Assembly (NCBI RefSeq): GCF_026262505.1
Contig: NC_067207.1
Location: 6,952,252 to 7,016,251, forward strand
Source of the DNA: Trichomonas vaginalis G3
Lineage: Eukaryota > Parabasalia > Trichomonadida > Trichomonadidae
Direction: 5' to 3'
DNA length: 64,000 nt
This document shows positions 37,857-47,243 of this stretch, piece after piece (positions within the stretch are counted from its first letter, which is position 1; each line of letters starts with the position of its first letter). The notes under the pieces are model-generated. The model had not been told where the DNA came from. It worked only from the letters and a program-made list of their open reading frames with translations, and made no database searches. A program made the translations under genes and the position numbers.

Positions 37857-38560
37857 TTAGAACCACTCGAGGTTCTCCTTACGGTTGTTGAGCTTGTCAC
37901 CGTCAATGTGTCTGACCTTCGTCCTCTTGTTTGGATTTGGAACCCATTGAATTGCGACAAGCTTGCCCATGGAGATTGAACCGTAATTCCGAAGGGTAAG
38001 GTTCAAGTGTCCCAAGTTGTTGAGAACTGGGGTAAGAACCTTGCCGGTCTCCTTGTTGCGGATTTGGTATGGGTAGGGTTGGGAAATTTCGTAAGTGTCA
38101 TCGGCAACAAGGGTTGCCCAAACTTCCTCTTCTTCGTGTTTCTCTTCTTCCTCTTCTTCCTCTTCCTCTTCTTCGTGTTTCTCTTCTTCCTCGACAATTC
38201 CTTCGGCAATTCTGTGTTCACGAAGTACGGTGTTGGAGGTTCTGTCCTTTCCGAGTACCTTCCAGATGGCGTCTATCTCTTCGAAGAAACGGTAGATGAG
38301 TCTGGCAAGGTCTCGGTTCTCTCTCGCGTAAATGCGCAAGGTTTCCGTCAAATCGTTCAGGACTTTCTCATTGGAAGCTTGGTTCATGAGAACTCACCTT
38401 TAAGTCCCTTCATCTCTTCCATAAGACTACTTTGGAGAGTCTTAACGGTGTTTGTCAGATGAGCTTTCAAATTCAAAATTTGAATTTGAACTGGGCGCTT
38501 GTCTGGCAACATTGAAAGGACATCTTCCATTGTGTTCGGCTTCGGTGCTTGTTCGGACAT
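37857..38560 (-). pseudogene. Coiled-coil/HNH-like gene region, broken (copy 2)
   Basis: Counterpart of 10749-11453, where the domains are described. In this copy the N-terminal part looks broken; the Glu-rich stretch and NUMOD4/HNH-like end are readable. Confidence 0.65.
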
Positions 38561-38592
38561 CGAAAAAATGAAGTGGTTTGAGAATGACGGTT

Positions 38593-39177
38593 TTACTTCA
38601 AAAAGCTTGTTATGACGGTTAAGTCATACAACAAGTTTAAAATAATATCTTGTTCTTCTTCTGAACGTTTGTTGTCTCTTCCGATAAAAGTTTCGAACAT
38701 GAGAACCAAAAAACGTTTTTTGAGATTGCGGAAGAGTTCAGGCAAACGTTCATATTCTGGATATGTTGGGAGCAGTTCAAAACATCTGAGCTGACTTTCG
38801 GACAAAATTGGGACAATGTCAGAAAATTCATCTTTGGTCGGACTGCTTGAAGGTAAGTCCCTTACATGTAAGTAGCTCTGGTAAAGTCTTCTCATTTCTG
38901 CTAACTTTTGGAGTATAGCTTCGTAGTTTAGAAGTTTTAATTTTAATTGTCTTATTCCACTCTTTACTTCTAAACGGTAAGTATCCATGAGGTCAAGAGT
39001 AGCTTTGGTAGCTTTAAGTGGAGCTATTTGTTCCTTGACTTCTGCAATTTTGGTTGCAATTGTGGTTTGAGCTCCTTCAAGTTCGCCGTCTATGTCGTTC
39101 TCAACACCTTCAACCATAGCTTGAAACTCTTCATCGGTCCATTGAGTTTGGTGTGGGACGAATTTAACTTGCTTCAT
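38593..39177 (-). CDS. Polinton helical protein, 194 aa
   Basis: Looks whole. Mostly helical: a coiled-coil-like stretch (ATKIAEVKEQIAPLKATKATLDLMDTY) and a Leu-rich end (LRNLKKRFLVLMFETFIG). No family recognised. Start context TTCATTTTTTGAATG is close to that of the HNH-like gene (TTCATTTTTTCGATG), and both are unlike the TAAATG-type motif. Confidence 0.6.
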   Translation of the reverse strand: MKQVKFVPHQTQWTDEEFQAMVEGVENDIDGELEGAQTTIATKIAEVKEQIAPLKATKATLDLMDTYRLEVKSGIRQLKLKLLNYEAILQKLAEMRRLYQSYLHVRDLPSSSPTKDEFSDIVPILSESQLRCFELLPTYPEYERLPELFRNLKKRFLVLMFETFIGRDNKRSEEEQDIILNLLYDLTVITSFLK

Positions 39178-39198
39178 TCAAAAAATGAAAAAAATGTT

Positions 39199-39483
39199 TT
39201 TACTCAAAGCGTGCCATGTATATGGCTATAAGAAACTTACCAGAAGGCTTCTTCTTCACATGAGTCTTCGGCAACTTGAGAGTTTTGTTGGAGTTGGGTC
39301 TGGAATTTCAATTCTCTCTCGAGCGCAACAACAGATGTCAGAATAACATTCCCCACTGTCTTTCTTGCCACCATAAATTGTGTATTGACCGAACTTGCAT
39401 TTGCAGGAAGACCGGTCAATACAAGGTTCACAGTTGAAATAGTTGTACACAAACCTGTTGAGTACGAGTGTGAGTAAAAACAT
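39199..39483 (-). pseudogene. Cys-rich small protein region (copy 2)
   Basis: Counterpart of 12093-12377. The hydrophobic start and the Cys-rich core are readable; the C-terminal part looks broken here. Confidence 0.4.
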
Positions 39484-39496
39484 AAAAAAAGTGAAG

Positions 39497-39874
39497 TTAA
39501 AATGAGATGTTTACTGAATTGGTTGGATGTCGCCTTCTGAGGTTATGAAGAACGGCTGTCCAGAGTAGTAGAAGTAGTGCTCTGAGAATTTGTGTAATTC
39601 GTGGAATTGGGCTCTCACGATATGGAAGTAGTATCCAAGGACGTTTCATGAAGAACTTCAAGAGGGCTTCTTTCTTCACATCCTTAATATCATCGAATGC
39701 AGTGCCTTCTGGAACTTGAATTGCAACACCTGTTTCAATTTCCAACTTTAAGACACTATTCTTGGACAACCAGAAGCCAATGGACTTGCTTGGTTTGCAC
39801 TTGCTGAGATATTCCTTCACGGTTTCATTTACCTCAATTAGATAAATTGCTTCGTCTAAGGGGTCAAGCTCCAT
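39497..39874 (-). CDS. Polinton protein of unknown function, approx. 120 aa
   Basis: MELDPLDEAIYLIEVNETVKEY..., then FWLSKNSVLKLEIETGVAIQVPEG, a possible small beta domain. Its C-terminus differs from that of copy 1. It is read away from the 21-bp iteron array, which abuts its start codon. Function unknown. Confidence 0.45.
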   Translation of the reverse strand: MELDPLDEAIYLIEVNETVKEYLSKCKPSKSIGFWLSKNSVLKLEIETGVAIQVPEGTAFDDIKDVKKEALLKFFMKRPWILLPYRESPIPRITQILRALLLLLWTAVLHNLRRRHPTNSVNISF

Positions 39875-39884
39875 ACTGAGTCAG

Positions 39885-40236
39885 TACAATATTGTACTTT
39901 TTCAAGACAATGTTGTACTTTTTCAAGACAATGTTGTACTTTTTCAAGACAATGTTGTACTTTTTCAAGACAATGTTGTACTTTTTCAGAACAATGTTGT
40001 ATAAATTCAGTACAATGTCTCTCAAATTTGAGTACGGCTGTACTTTTTCAGAACAAGTCTTGAACTTTTTCAGAACAATGTTGTACTTTTTCAGAACAAT
40101 GTTGTACTTTTTCAGAACAATGTTGTACTTTTTCAAGACAATGTTGTACTTTTTCAAGACAATGTTGTACTTTTTCAAGACAATATTGTACTTTTTCAAG
40201 ACAATATTGTACTTTTTCAAGACAATATTATATTGT
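39885..40236. repeat. 21-bp dyad iteron array between divergent genes
   Basis: About 14 clear units of TTTTTCAAGACAATGTTGTAC or its TTTTTCAG variant, with exact 21-bp spacing in runs, plus a few degenerate units. Each holds a dyad core, ACAATRTTGT (ACAATATTGT is a perfect palindrome). Near the middle the array is interrupted by a perfect 12-bp palindrome, CTCAAATTTGAG (40021-40032). It lies between the divergent genes at 39497-39874 and 40268-40894. Two helical turns of spacing put all cores on one face of the DNA. Fits an origin, operator or partition-type site; function is inference. Confidence 0.92.
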
Positions 40237-40267
40237 TTCAGAACAAAGACGGTTAAGACACAAACGA

Positions 40268-40894
40268 ATGTCCGACGTCCCACCTACTGAACCCGTTCCA
40301 CAGCCAGAAGAACAGCATGCTCCAGCACCACAACAGGTTCCACCTCCACAAGGCTCCCCACAGCAACCTCAGTTCCAACAAGGACCTCCGAATTACTACC
40401 AATTTCCACCTCAAGGTTACTACCCACCACAAGGCTTTCCAAACTACCCACCACAAGGCTTTCCAAACTACCCTCCTCAACCCATGCCTTACTTCCCTAA
40501 CCCTTGGATGTTCATGTCAAACCCTCCACCCCAATTCAAATTCCAATCTCAGTCCAAGAGAGACCAAGAGTTCGAAGAAGGTCTGAACCGTTTACGCAAA
40601 GAGTATGCCACAGCCCCTATGGAAGAAGACAGGCTCTCACTCTCTTCCCTCAAATCGACCGATTCGACTCGTACCACAGATTCGGTTCGTGACCGTGAAG
40701 ACTACCTCAAGCAGTCTGAGAGACTCTTCATCCTACAACCATTTACAACTGGAGCTCTCAAGAACATGCGCAATTACGAAGGTCAGACACCAGCTGGAGA
40801 CCGTAAAACAGACGTACTCGCAAGAGCAGTCCAACTGGTCAAGACAAAGACCGAGATAGTCGACTTCATTCTTGCAGCTTGCCCATACAAGTAA
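40268..40894 (+). CDS. Polinton Pro/Gln/Tyr-rich protein, 208 aa
   Basis: Looks whole. Residues 1-95 are low-complexity Pro/Gln/Tyr/Phe with tandem YPPQGFPN-type repeats. Residues about 98-208 are charged and helical (KRDQEFEEGLNRLRKEY, LKNMRNYEGQTPAGDRKTDVLARAVQLVK). The first half resembles flexible, phase-separating or scaffold tails. It is read away from the iteron array. Function unknown; DNA-array binding by the helical half is a guess. Confidence 0.6.
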   Translation: MSDVPPTEPVPQPEEQHAPAPQQVPPPQGSPQQPQFQQGPPNYYQFPPQGYYPPQGFPNYPPQGFPNYPPQPMPYFPNPWMFMSNPPPQFKFQSQSKRDQEFEEGLNRLRKEYATAPMEEDRLSLSSLKSTDSTRTTDSVRDREDYLKQSERLFILQPFTTGALKNMRNYEGQTPAGDRKTDVLARAVQLVKTKTEIVDFILAACPYK

Positions 40895-40922
40895 AAAAAT
40901 AAACAATTACGAGTTAAACTTT

Positions 40923-41123
40923 TTATTCTTTCTTTTCTGAGTTGTTTAGAGCTGGTTTCTCTTGTAGAAACCTTTCGTACTCTTCCATGGTCATGTAATT
41001 GCGAATTTGGTACGCAATTCCAGGTTCGTTGTTTTTGAACCTTACGTATGTAACGCTTCCATCCTCCTCAGGGAAGTAAGCTGCTAACATCTGACCAAGT
41101 TTTCTCGGTGACTCGGAGCTCAT
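40923..41123 (-). CDS. Small Polinton protein, 66 aa
   Basis: MSSESPRKLGQMLAAYFPEEDG..., containing VRFKNNEPGIAYQIRNYMTMEEYERFLQE; compact and folded-looking. Convergent with the Pro/Gln-rich gene. Unknown. Confidence 0.5.
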   Translation of the reverse strand: MSSESPRKLGQMLAAYFPEEDGSVTYVRFKNNEPGIAYQIRNYMTMEEYERFLQEKPALNNSEKKE

Positions 41124-41163
41124 AAAAATGTCACTTTTTAAACGTTAAGTTTTTAGTCTTATT

Positions 41164-41358
41164 TTACCCTTTGTTTACCCTTTGTTTGTCAAGGTAGTAT
41201 TGGAGTGCAATTTCTCCAAATTCTCTGTGTCGGAGTTCTTCAGCATTTTCCAAGGTGTGCCTGGAGAACTCAAAGAAGTTGTCAAGAAGATACTGCCATG
41301 CTGCTCTTCTGAGTTCGTCGGTATTTTGGAAGTGTTGCACCTTCGAGTCTTCGGACAT
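41164..41358 (-). CDS. Small Polinton protein, 64 aa
   Basis: MSEDSKVQHFQNTDELRRAAWQ..., helical, charged. I start it at this Met because copy 1 begins there. Next to the GTTAGA/TCTAAC cluster. Unknown. Confidence 0.5.
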   Translation of the reverse strand: MSEDSKVQHFQNTDELRRAAWQYLLDNFFEFSRHTLENAEELRHREFGEIALQYYLDKQRVNKG

Positions 41359-41386
41359 GAAAAAATAACACTTTTTCAGCAAAAAT

Positions 41387-41446
41387 AATGTTTATGTTAG
41401 AATGTTAGATCTAACATGTTTTCTAACACGTTTTCTAACATGGTCT
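41387..41446. repeat. GTTAGA/TCTAAC palindromic repeat, left of the 313-aa gene
   Basis: Holds ATGTTAGATCTAACAT, a perfect 16-bp palindrome, plus two direct AAC(A)(C/T)GTTTTCT 12-mers. Inverted relative to the two copies downstream of the gene. Confidence 0.88.
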
Positions 41447-41534
41447 AAAACTCTTGAATTTTCATGAGTTTTCCCGAAATAAAAAATAAAGTTGGTTTTT
41501 TTAAAAAAATATTTTTTTATTTTGTATAAAAAAT

Positions 41535-42476
41535 ATGATTTCAACAATCGGCACAACAACAGTTCAAACAACTACAGCACCAAACTCGTTAGTTATGAAT
41601 CCAACATCTATGTTGGTAGAGATGAAAAACTTCATTCCTTCTTCATATACTTTCGAAACAAAAATCCAGAAGATAAAGCAAGAACTTTTAACAAGTAATT
41701 TAGACTGTAGTGCGAAAGATGAAACAAATGAACAGTATCTTTATGAAATGCAGGACATTATTGACCATTTACCCAAATTGCCTGAAATCCAACAACAAAA
41801 ACTCACTATTCCTGAATTCGACGAAATTGAAGTTAAAGTTACTGACTCAGTAGAAATAAAGAAGTTCATACGAAAGGTAAACTATGAGTTTCTAGGATTT
41901 CATTGCAACCATAAGGTTATGGACAAAGATTGCGACATGGTATATAAGAACATCTCTGACCTTTACAAATCCGAAGAATTTAAGACCTACGACAACTTTG
42001 TTTCATTAGTTGCAAAATGTGTTTGGGAAATAAGAGATAAAGATAGAAGAGGTAAGGTATGGAACGAACAAATAAGACCCGCTATGTTCGAGATGAAGAG
42101 AGCAATTGACGCCTTAGTTGTTTTAGCAGGTAAGGTTTCAGAATATAACGCAAAAATGAACCCGCAATGTTCTAAATGTAAAGCAGCAATGAGGAAATAT
42201 AACTACTCAGTCAAAGAGATAGAAAGAATGAGAAACGACTATGCAGACTTAAAGAAAGAAGCAGAAAAGCCAGCAGAAGATAAAATGAACATGTTAGCAT
42301 TTCTGAACAAAAACTATCCAACTGCTGACGATTTCCTTCTATCTGACGTCAAGAAGAAGTATAAAGAAACTTTCGGTATCGTTAAAACATTCGATGTACT
42401 GACAGAAGAAATAGAAGCTACGAAATTGTTTAGAGTCATGAACCATCGCAACATATACCATGTAAAACGCTTGTAA
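41535..42476 (+). CDS. Polinton protein, 313 aa, unknown
   Basis: Looks whole. A Thr-rich start, helical middle, one CSKC pair (about residue 212) that could be half of a zinc site. The C-terminal approx. 60 residues (FLLSDVKKKYKETFGIVKTFDVLTEEIEATKLFRVMNH) look like a winged-helix or similar DNA-binding fold. It is framed by inverted and direct copies of a palindromic repeat, so it may act on that repeat. Inference only; no family recognised. Confidence 0.6.
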   Translation: MISTIGTTTVQTTTAPNSLVMNPTSMLVEMKNFIPSSYTFETKIQKIKQELLTSNLDCSAKDETNEQYLYEMQDIIDHLPKLPEIQQQKLTIPEFDEIEVKVTDSVEIKKFIRKVNYEFLGFHCNHKVMDKDCDMVYKNISDLYKSEEFKTYDNFVSLVAKCVWEIRDKDRRGKVWNEQIRPAMFEMKRAIDALVVLAGKVSEYNAKMNPQCSKCKAAMRKYNYSVKEIERMRNDYADLKKEAEKPAEDKMNMLAFLNKNYPTADDFLLSDVKKKYKETFGIVKTFDVLTEEIEATKLFRVMNHRNIYHVKRL

Positions 42477-42482
42477 ATAGTT

Positions 42483-42670
42483 ATGTTAGAAAACATGTTA
42501 GAAAACATGTTAGATCTAACATTCTAACATAAACATTATTTTTATTGAATTCCGTATGAAATTTCATGAATTTTGTATGTTTTAGACCATGTTAGAAAAC
42601 ATGTTAGAAAACATGTTAGATCTAACATTCTAACATAACATTATTTTTATGAATTCCGTATGAAATTTCA
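42483..42670. repeat. Two direct approx. 106-bp repeats with GTTAGA/TCTAAC palindromes
   Basis: Units start at 42483 and 42589; each has ATGTTAGATCTAACAT and shares the flanking TTCCGTATGAAATTTCATGA. Confidence 0.88.
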
Positions 42671-42721
42671 TGAAGAACAGCGAGTAGTGAAAAAACCCTG
42701 GTCGCCAAAACTCTTTATTTT

Positions 42722-43597
42722 TCAAGCTTGACTTTTTACAATTTGAACTTTGTTTGCGTAGATATGAATTCTGAAAGAAGTATGAGGGTCTTGTATGACT
42801 TTGTACTTCTCCCATAGTTCATGTCTGTCAAACTTACCTGCCATGGACTCTTTCATAAGTTCCATGAAATCGTCTTCGGACAATCCAGGGAAAAGTATGA
42901 TATCAGTAAGTATTCTCTTTACATCCTTACTTAAACTCTTGGCTGTCTGTACACAAATGACAACTGAAATGTTAAAGTGTCTGAGCTTCTTGAGAATTCG
43001 ACACATGTCTTGTTCTCTGTTCTTTAACAAAGGATGAGAAGCAAAGTCATCTAAGATAAGAAGACATCTATGAGGGTAAGTCTTCCAATCGTAAGATTGC
43101 AATTTCTTCGAAATGTATTCTATCTCTTTCTGTTTGTTTCTGAAGTGTTTCTTCTCTAATATTCTCTGCATTTCCTCATTTGGGTCTTTAAACTTCGAAT
43201 TGACATACTCATTTATAGCATTGTACTTCAAAACTCTTCTTTGGTACTTCTTTATCCAATCTAACAACTCAGAGTCTTTTATACATACTAACTTAGACTT
43301 CTTTATAATATCTTTGAACGAATTGACGGTTTGGTCAAATTGACCAGAAGTACTACAAATGACAACTAACTCATAGAATGGGTTCTTCTCATCTAGTTCT
43401 TGTTGTTGTGCAGCCATTTTAAGATAAGTGAAAGTCTTACCCGACCCAGGTGGTGCAATTAGACCTGTTATACCATTCTGAGCAAATAAGAACTTGTCAT
43501 GTATAGGCTTTATCTGAGCATTTTCTAACTTCCTCTTGTTCTTGTTTAAAACATTCTCAAATTTCTTGTCAATGTCAGCAAACTTTTTTTCTAACAT
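42722..43597 (-). CDS. ATP: Polinton genome-packaging ATPase (A32/FtsK-HerA type)
   Basis: Looks whole. Walker A is GLIAPPGSGKTF. Walker B is RCLLILDDFASHP, followed by RHFNISVVICVQTAK, the sensor-like strand of A32-type packaging ATPases. The family pumps viral DNA into capsids, and it is one of the marks of Polintons. I start at 43597 (MLEKKFADIDKK), since the sequence just upstream carries the element's start motif; an upstream Met in the same frame overlaps the divergent neighbour. Confidence 0.88.
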   Translation of the reverse strand: MLEKKFADIDKKFENVLNKNKRKLENAQIKPIHDKFLFAQNGITGLIAPPGSGKTFTYLKMAAQQQELDEKNPFYELVVICSTSGQFDQTVNSFKDIIKKSKLVCIKDSELLDWIKKYQRRVLKYNAINEYVNSKFKDPNEEMQRILEKKHFRNKQKEIEYISKKLQSYDWKTYPHRCLLILDDFASHPLLKNREQDMCRILKKLRHFNISVVICVQTAKSLSKDVKRILTDIILFPGLSEDDFMELMKESMAGKFDRHELWEKYKVIQDPHTSFRIHIYANKVQIVKSQA

Positions 43598-43633
43598 ATT
43601 TTTAGAAAAATTAAAAATTTTATCTTTTAGAAA

Positions 43634-44089
43634 ATGTCTAGCGATTTCGCTATCTATATTCGAGACAAACTTTTCGACAGCAAAACATCTGTCGACCATA
43701 AAATCTTACATAGTGTCAACAAGAAAGGTGAATTTGTTCTAAAGTTCTGTTTCTGGGAATATGACAAGAACCATAAAACATTAAGCAGAGAAGTCTTTAA
43801 GTTTGTCAATGACAGACTTGTTGACAGAGATGACGCCGATTGGAAAGATGAAGTCCAACAAAAGTTCTTAGAATGCAAAGAAGACACATGCGCTGTTCTT
43901 GAAGATGAAATAGAAAACAGAATAGAAGAGCTATTAAAGGACAAAGACCTTTTACATAAATATGGTTGCGCCAAATTTGACATAACTCCACCAGAGAAGA
44001 AGAAGAAGAAGAGAGAGAAAGAAAAGAAAGTAGAAGAAGAGAAGAAAGAGCCAGAGCCAGAGCCAGAGAAAAAGAAATTTGACATGTAA
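43634..44089 (+). CDS. Polinton protein with Lys/Glu-rich tail, 151 aa
   Basis: Looks whole. N-terminal domain about 115 residues (FAIYIRDKLFDSKTSVDHKILHSVNKKGEFVLKFCFWEYDKN). Then a Lys/Glu/Pro low-complexity tail. Divergent from the ATPase gene. Start motif TTTTATCTTTTAGAAAATG. Unknown. Confidence 0.6.
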   Translation: MSSDFAIYIRDKLFDSKTSVDHKILHSVNKKGEFVLKFCFWEYDKNHKTLSREVFKFVNDRLVDRDDADWKDEVQQKFLECKEDTCAVLEDEIENRIEELLKDKDLLHKYGCAKFDITPPEKKKKKREKEKKVEEEKKEPEPEPEKKKFDM

Positions 44090-44105
44090 AAATAAAATTT
44101 TATTT

Positions 44106-44525
44106 TTAGAACATTTCTGGGTCAATGTCAATGTTCTCTTCCTCTTTAGGAGCAAACACTGGTTTAGACTCTAAAATCTTTTTACCCAATTTACCTTGAA
44201 CTTCAACTATCTTAGACTCATAATATTCATAGTCGTCTGCTTTCTTTGGTTCATAAGGTATAACAAGTTTGTATGCTTTGCCTTCTTTAAGGTTTGAAAA
44301 CCTTCTGTCAAAATTTTCTTTGACTGCTAACAAACCTTCTATGTCTAAGTCTTCAAATTTCGCACCATTTTTAGTCACAATAGCAAACTTAACTGGTTCG
44401 ATGTTCCAAACTTTGTCAAATGTAGACTTTTCAAAATGGTAGAAGTAAACATTCAAATAAGCGAATGGGTCTAGTTCTTCTTTGACTTCTGTCATGTACT
44501 TGTTGACTGAAATATATTTCGTCAT
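44106..44525 (-). CDS. Polinton protein with acidic Phe-ending tail, 139 aa
   Basis: Mixed alpha/beta-type sequence (LNVYFYHFEKSTFDKVW, VKFAIVTKNGAKFEDLDIEGLL, KAYKLVIPYEPKK), ending EEENIDIDPEMF. An acidic tail ending in an aromatic residue is typical of phage and bacterial single-strand DNA-binding proteins, where it recruits partners. It lies next to the helicase, which suits such a role; this remains inference. Start motif TTTTTATCCGATAGAAAAGATG. Confidence 0.55.
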   Translation of the reverse strand: MTKYISVNKYMTEVKEELDPFAYLNVYFYHFEKSTFDKVWNIEPVKFAIVTKNGAKFEDLDIEGLLAVKENFDRRFSNLKEGKAYKLVIPYEPKKADDYEYYESKIVEVQGKLGKKILESKPVFAPKEEENIDIDPEMF

Positions 44526-44560
44526 CTTTTCTATCGGATAAAAAAATATTTTTTTTAAAT

Positions 44561-45795
44561 TTACTCATAAAAATTTTTCTTTGTATATACGCCGTTCTGT
44601 ATGTCTAAAAGATTTTTGACATTTGCCAAGAATGTACGTTTAGAAGCTGCCATATAACCATACTCTTGACAATATTGTTTATATGAATCGTACAATGACC
44701 TTTCATCTAAACACTCAAAGTTAGTCTCATCTATGAACAGTTCATATACACTCTTGTTTGCTTCTAACAATGTTTGTCTTCTTCGGTATGTGGAATTTGT
44801 CTTGGATTGAACTTTGAAATATCTAATGTCATGAAATATGAGAACAAGTGGTTGTAAAAGTTAGGTGTCAAAGTTTCTGCTAAGTCGTCAAAATATTCTG
44901 TATCTTGCATATGAGAATCTGACGTTCTGACAACTACATATCTTCTGTCAGAACTTTCTAACTTCATCGGAACAACATTGTTTGAAACCATGACGAAGTT
45001 TGCAACATTTTCACAAACTCTTTGGTCTCTATACTTTCTTTCAACAACTCCAACTTTGTCTGTTATAAGACTCTTCAAAGCATCTGAGTTTAAAACCTTT
45101 GTTGTATCTATACTTTGAAGTTCGTTACATACTATAAGTTTCATATTCTCTATTGAAGAGTTAAATTTACCGCAGATGTTTTCTAAGTTTGTCATATTCG
45201 GGTTCGAATAGCCCTCTAACAGTTTGCATAAGATATCTGTAAAGAAAGTGTTCTTACCTGTTCCTTGTTTTCCAATTATGATGAGAGCAGTTTCATTTTT
45301 AGCACTTGGATGTTGTAAGATGTTTGCAAACCAACATAAGATATACTCATAGACTCTTTCGTTTCCATTGCATATAATTTCTTTGACATGGTCTAACCAA
45401 GCTTCTATAACATTTTCTTTCCATTCTACTTGTTCGTATTTATATCCAGTGAAGATAGAATAGAAGTTTGGAGATGGTGTATAGAACTTTATACCACGAA
45501 CTGAAAAATCTTCTAACTTTGACAATAAGATATCCCAAGCATCTAACATCTTCATACCAACTTGTACGACTTTTATTTTCTTAAGTTTCTGTCTACATTC
45601 TTGTTCTGAAACTATTGTTGCTCTTGGTTTGTTAAAGACAACATCCCATTCTTTCATGACATAACATTCTGGGGCAGAGTCGACATAAATGACTAAACGT
45701 TTCAAATTCTCGACTGCTTTGTTATAGTCTCTAAATGGACACATATTTCTGAACGCTTGGAAGTCATAAAAATCTGAAACGTCTATTCTGTACAT
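44561..45795 (-). pseudogene. SF3-type helicase region, broken (copy 2)
   Basis: Counterpart of 17453-18688, where the motifs are described; broken here. Confidence 0.8.
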
Positions 45796-45824
45796 TTTTA
45801 TAAAAATAAAAAAAAATATTTTTT

Positions 45825-46640
45825 TTATTCTTGACTTTGTTGTTGCATTTGTTCCATTTGTTGCATTTGTTGCATTTGTTGTTCTTGAGCTATTTGTTGT
45901 TGAAGTTGTTCTTGTAGTACAATACTTTCACCAGTTGCATCTTCCAATTCGAAACTTTCTGCCGTCATTGACAAATACATAGGACATAAAAGTTTTACAG
46001 GAACAAAGTTTGCGTCAACTAAGGTTAAGTTTATGTTTGCTAAAGTGTTTGAGTTTACTAAAGCTGAAAACTCTGCATTCGAATGAACAATAGGCAAACC
46101 AGCAGAGAAAGTGTTGTTTATACGCATGAGTATCTTTTGGTCATAGTAGTTTCTGTCGACATTCGAATAGCACTTTGAACCTAAGTTTGAAACAATATAT
46201 AAAATAGGTGTACTTAAAGTCAATGGAACAGACAAACCTTGTATGACACCTTTTCCTGTTATAGGAAACTGTTGGTAGTAAAAACCAGATATAAGTTTTG
46301 TATTATAGCTCATATCGTTTATAGTAAACTCAGTCGGACATCCAAACATAATGAAACCTGCTCTAGTTGCAGCACATGTTACATCCGTCCTTAAAGTATT
46401 AAATAAGTCAACAAAACCTGTTGGTGGTATATCTGAGTAAGTATCTTCAAAGAAGTATTTTTTACCATTCACAACAACAAAGTCTTCTGGTGTCAAAAGA
46501 GCAAAACAGGCTTTAGTCGTCATCGTGTTTAAGGTCAGTTTACAATATCGTCCTTGAGGACTTTGTAAGTTTGTTGTTATAGAATTATATGACTCAGGGT
46601 TTTTAGTCGTAATAGTATAAACCACTATGTCTTCTGCCAT
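45825..46640 (-). CDS. Candidate minor capsid (penton-like) protein, 271 aa
   Basis: Looks whole. Residues about 1-235 are beta-rich, with no catalytic motif (VVYTITTKNPES, YCKLTLNTMTTKACFALL, VPLTLSTPILYIVSN). The last 35 residues are a Gln/Met run (QQMQQMQQMEQMQQQSQ). Length and beta content fit the single-jelly-roll penton of Polintons; position between helicase and capsid gene supports it. Start motif TTTACTTGCTAAGTAAATG. Confidence 0.55.
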   Translation of the reverse strand: MAEDIVVYTITTKNPESYNSITTNLQSPQGRYCKLTLNTMTTKACFALLTPEDFVVVNGKKYFFEDTYSDIPPTGFVDLFNTLRTDVTCAATRAGFIMFGCPTEFTINDMSYNTKLISGFYYQQFPITGKGVIQGLSVPLTLSTPILYIVSNLGSKCYSNVDRNYYDQKILMRINNTFSAGLPIVHSNAEFSALVNSNTLANINLTLVDANFVPVKLLCPMYLSMTAESFELEDATGESIVLQEQLQQQIAQEQQMQQMQQMEQMQQQSQE

Positions 46641-46644
46641 TTAC

Positions 46645-47225
46645 TTAGCAAGTAAATTTTAATGAAATGTTGTGGTCGTCAAATATTTTTATGACGTCTG
46701 GGAAACTATATTTTAAGTTCAACGTTTCACCTCCTTTCATAACGTATATCTTGTCAATGACATTATATGAAACACCACAGCAAGCAATGTCGGGTTCTAT
46801 TTCTTTGATGTTTATATCGTCTGCCTCTGTCAAAAGTTTCAATAGTTCTTTCAAAATTTCATGAGGTGCATGACATATGAGTTCACTTTTACAGGGTTGT
46901 GTTCGACCAAGTTTAACATTATACCCAAAGCTTGACAAATCTTCTCCTGAGTTTTAAGTTTGTCTTTAAGTTGTTGGTAGTCGTTTCGAATATCTGCAAC
47001 AGAACTTAAGTCTCTGCTAACTTCAGGGTATGTTGGTTGTTCTTTTACAGGAACTATTGTTATACCATCTTCGTCTTCGTATGGTTTCCCCACTTCAACA
47101 TCTCTTTCTTTGACATTGACAACAACACTTTGACTGTTTGTTTGAGTTGGTGAATTTAACTTCACATCTGCCACCGCCATTAAACCTTTTGAAACACTTA
47201 CGCTTCTATTTTTCGGAAATGACAT
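46645..47225 (-). pseudogene. Polinton unknown region with two overlapping ORFs
   Basis: ORFs 46851-47225 (starts MSFPKNRSVSVSKGL, with the usual start motif) and 46645-46938 overlap. The first is Ser/Thr/Val-rich then helical; the second has a beta-type end (YVMKGGETLNLKYSF). The region may be broken. No family recognised. Confidence 0.45.
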
Positions 47226-47243
47226 TTTACTTAGAATAAAAAG

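Noticed and set aside
39885-40236. CRISPR array
   Set aside because: Units are directly adjacent with no unique spacers, and the genome is eukaryotic.
39864-40290. Long open frames on both strands across the 21-bp repeats (repeated FFKTMLY on plus, VLKKYNI on minus)
   Set aside because: The unit is a multiple of three without stops, so frames stay open by arithmetic. No non-repetitive coding content; better explained as a site array.
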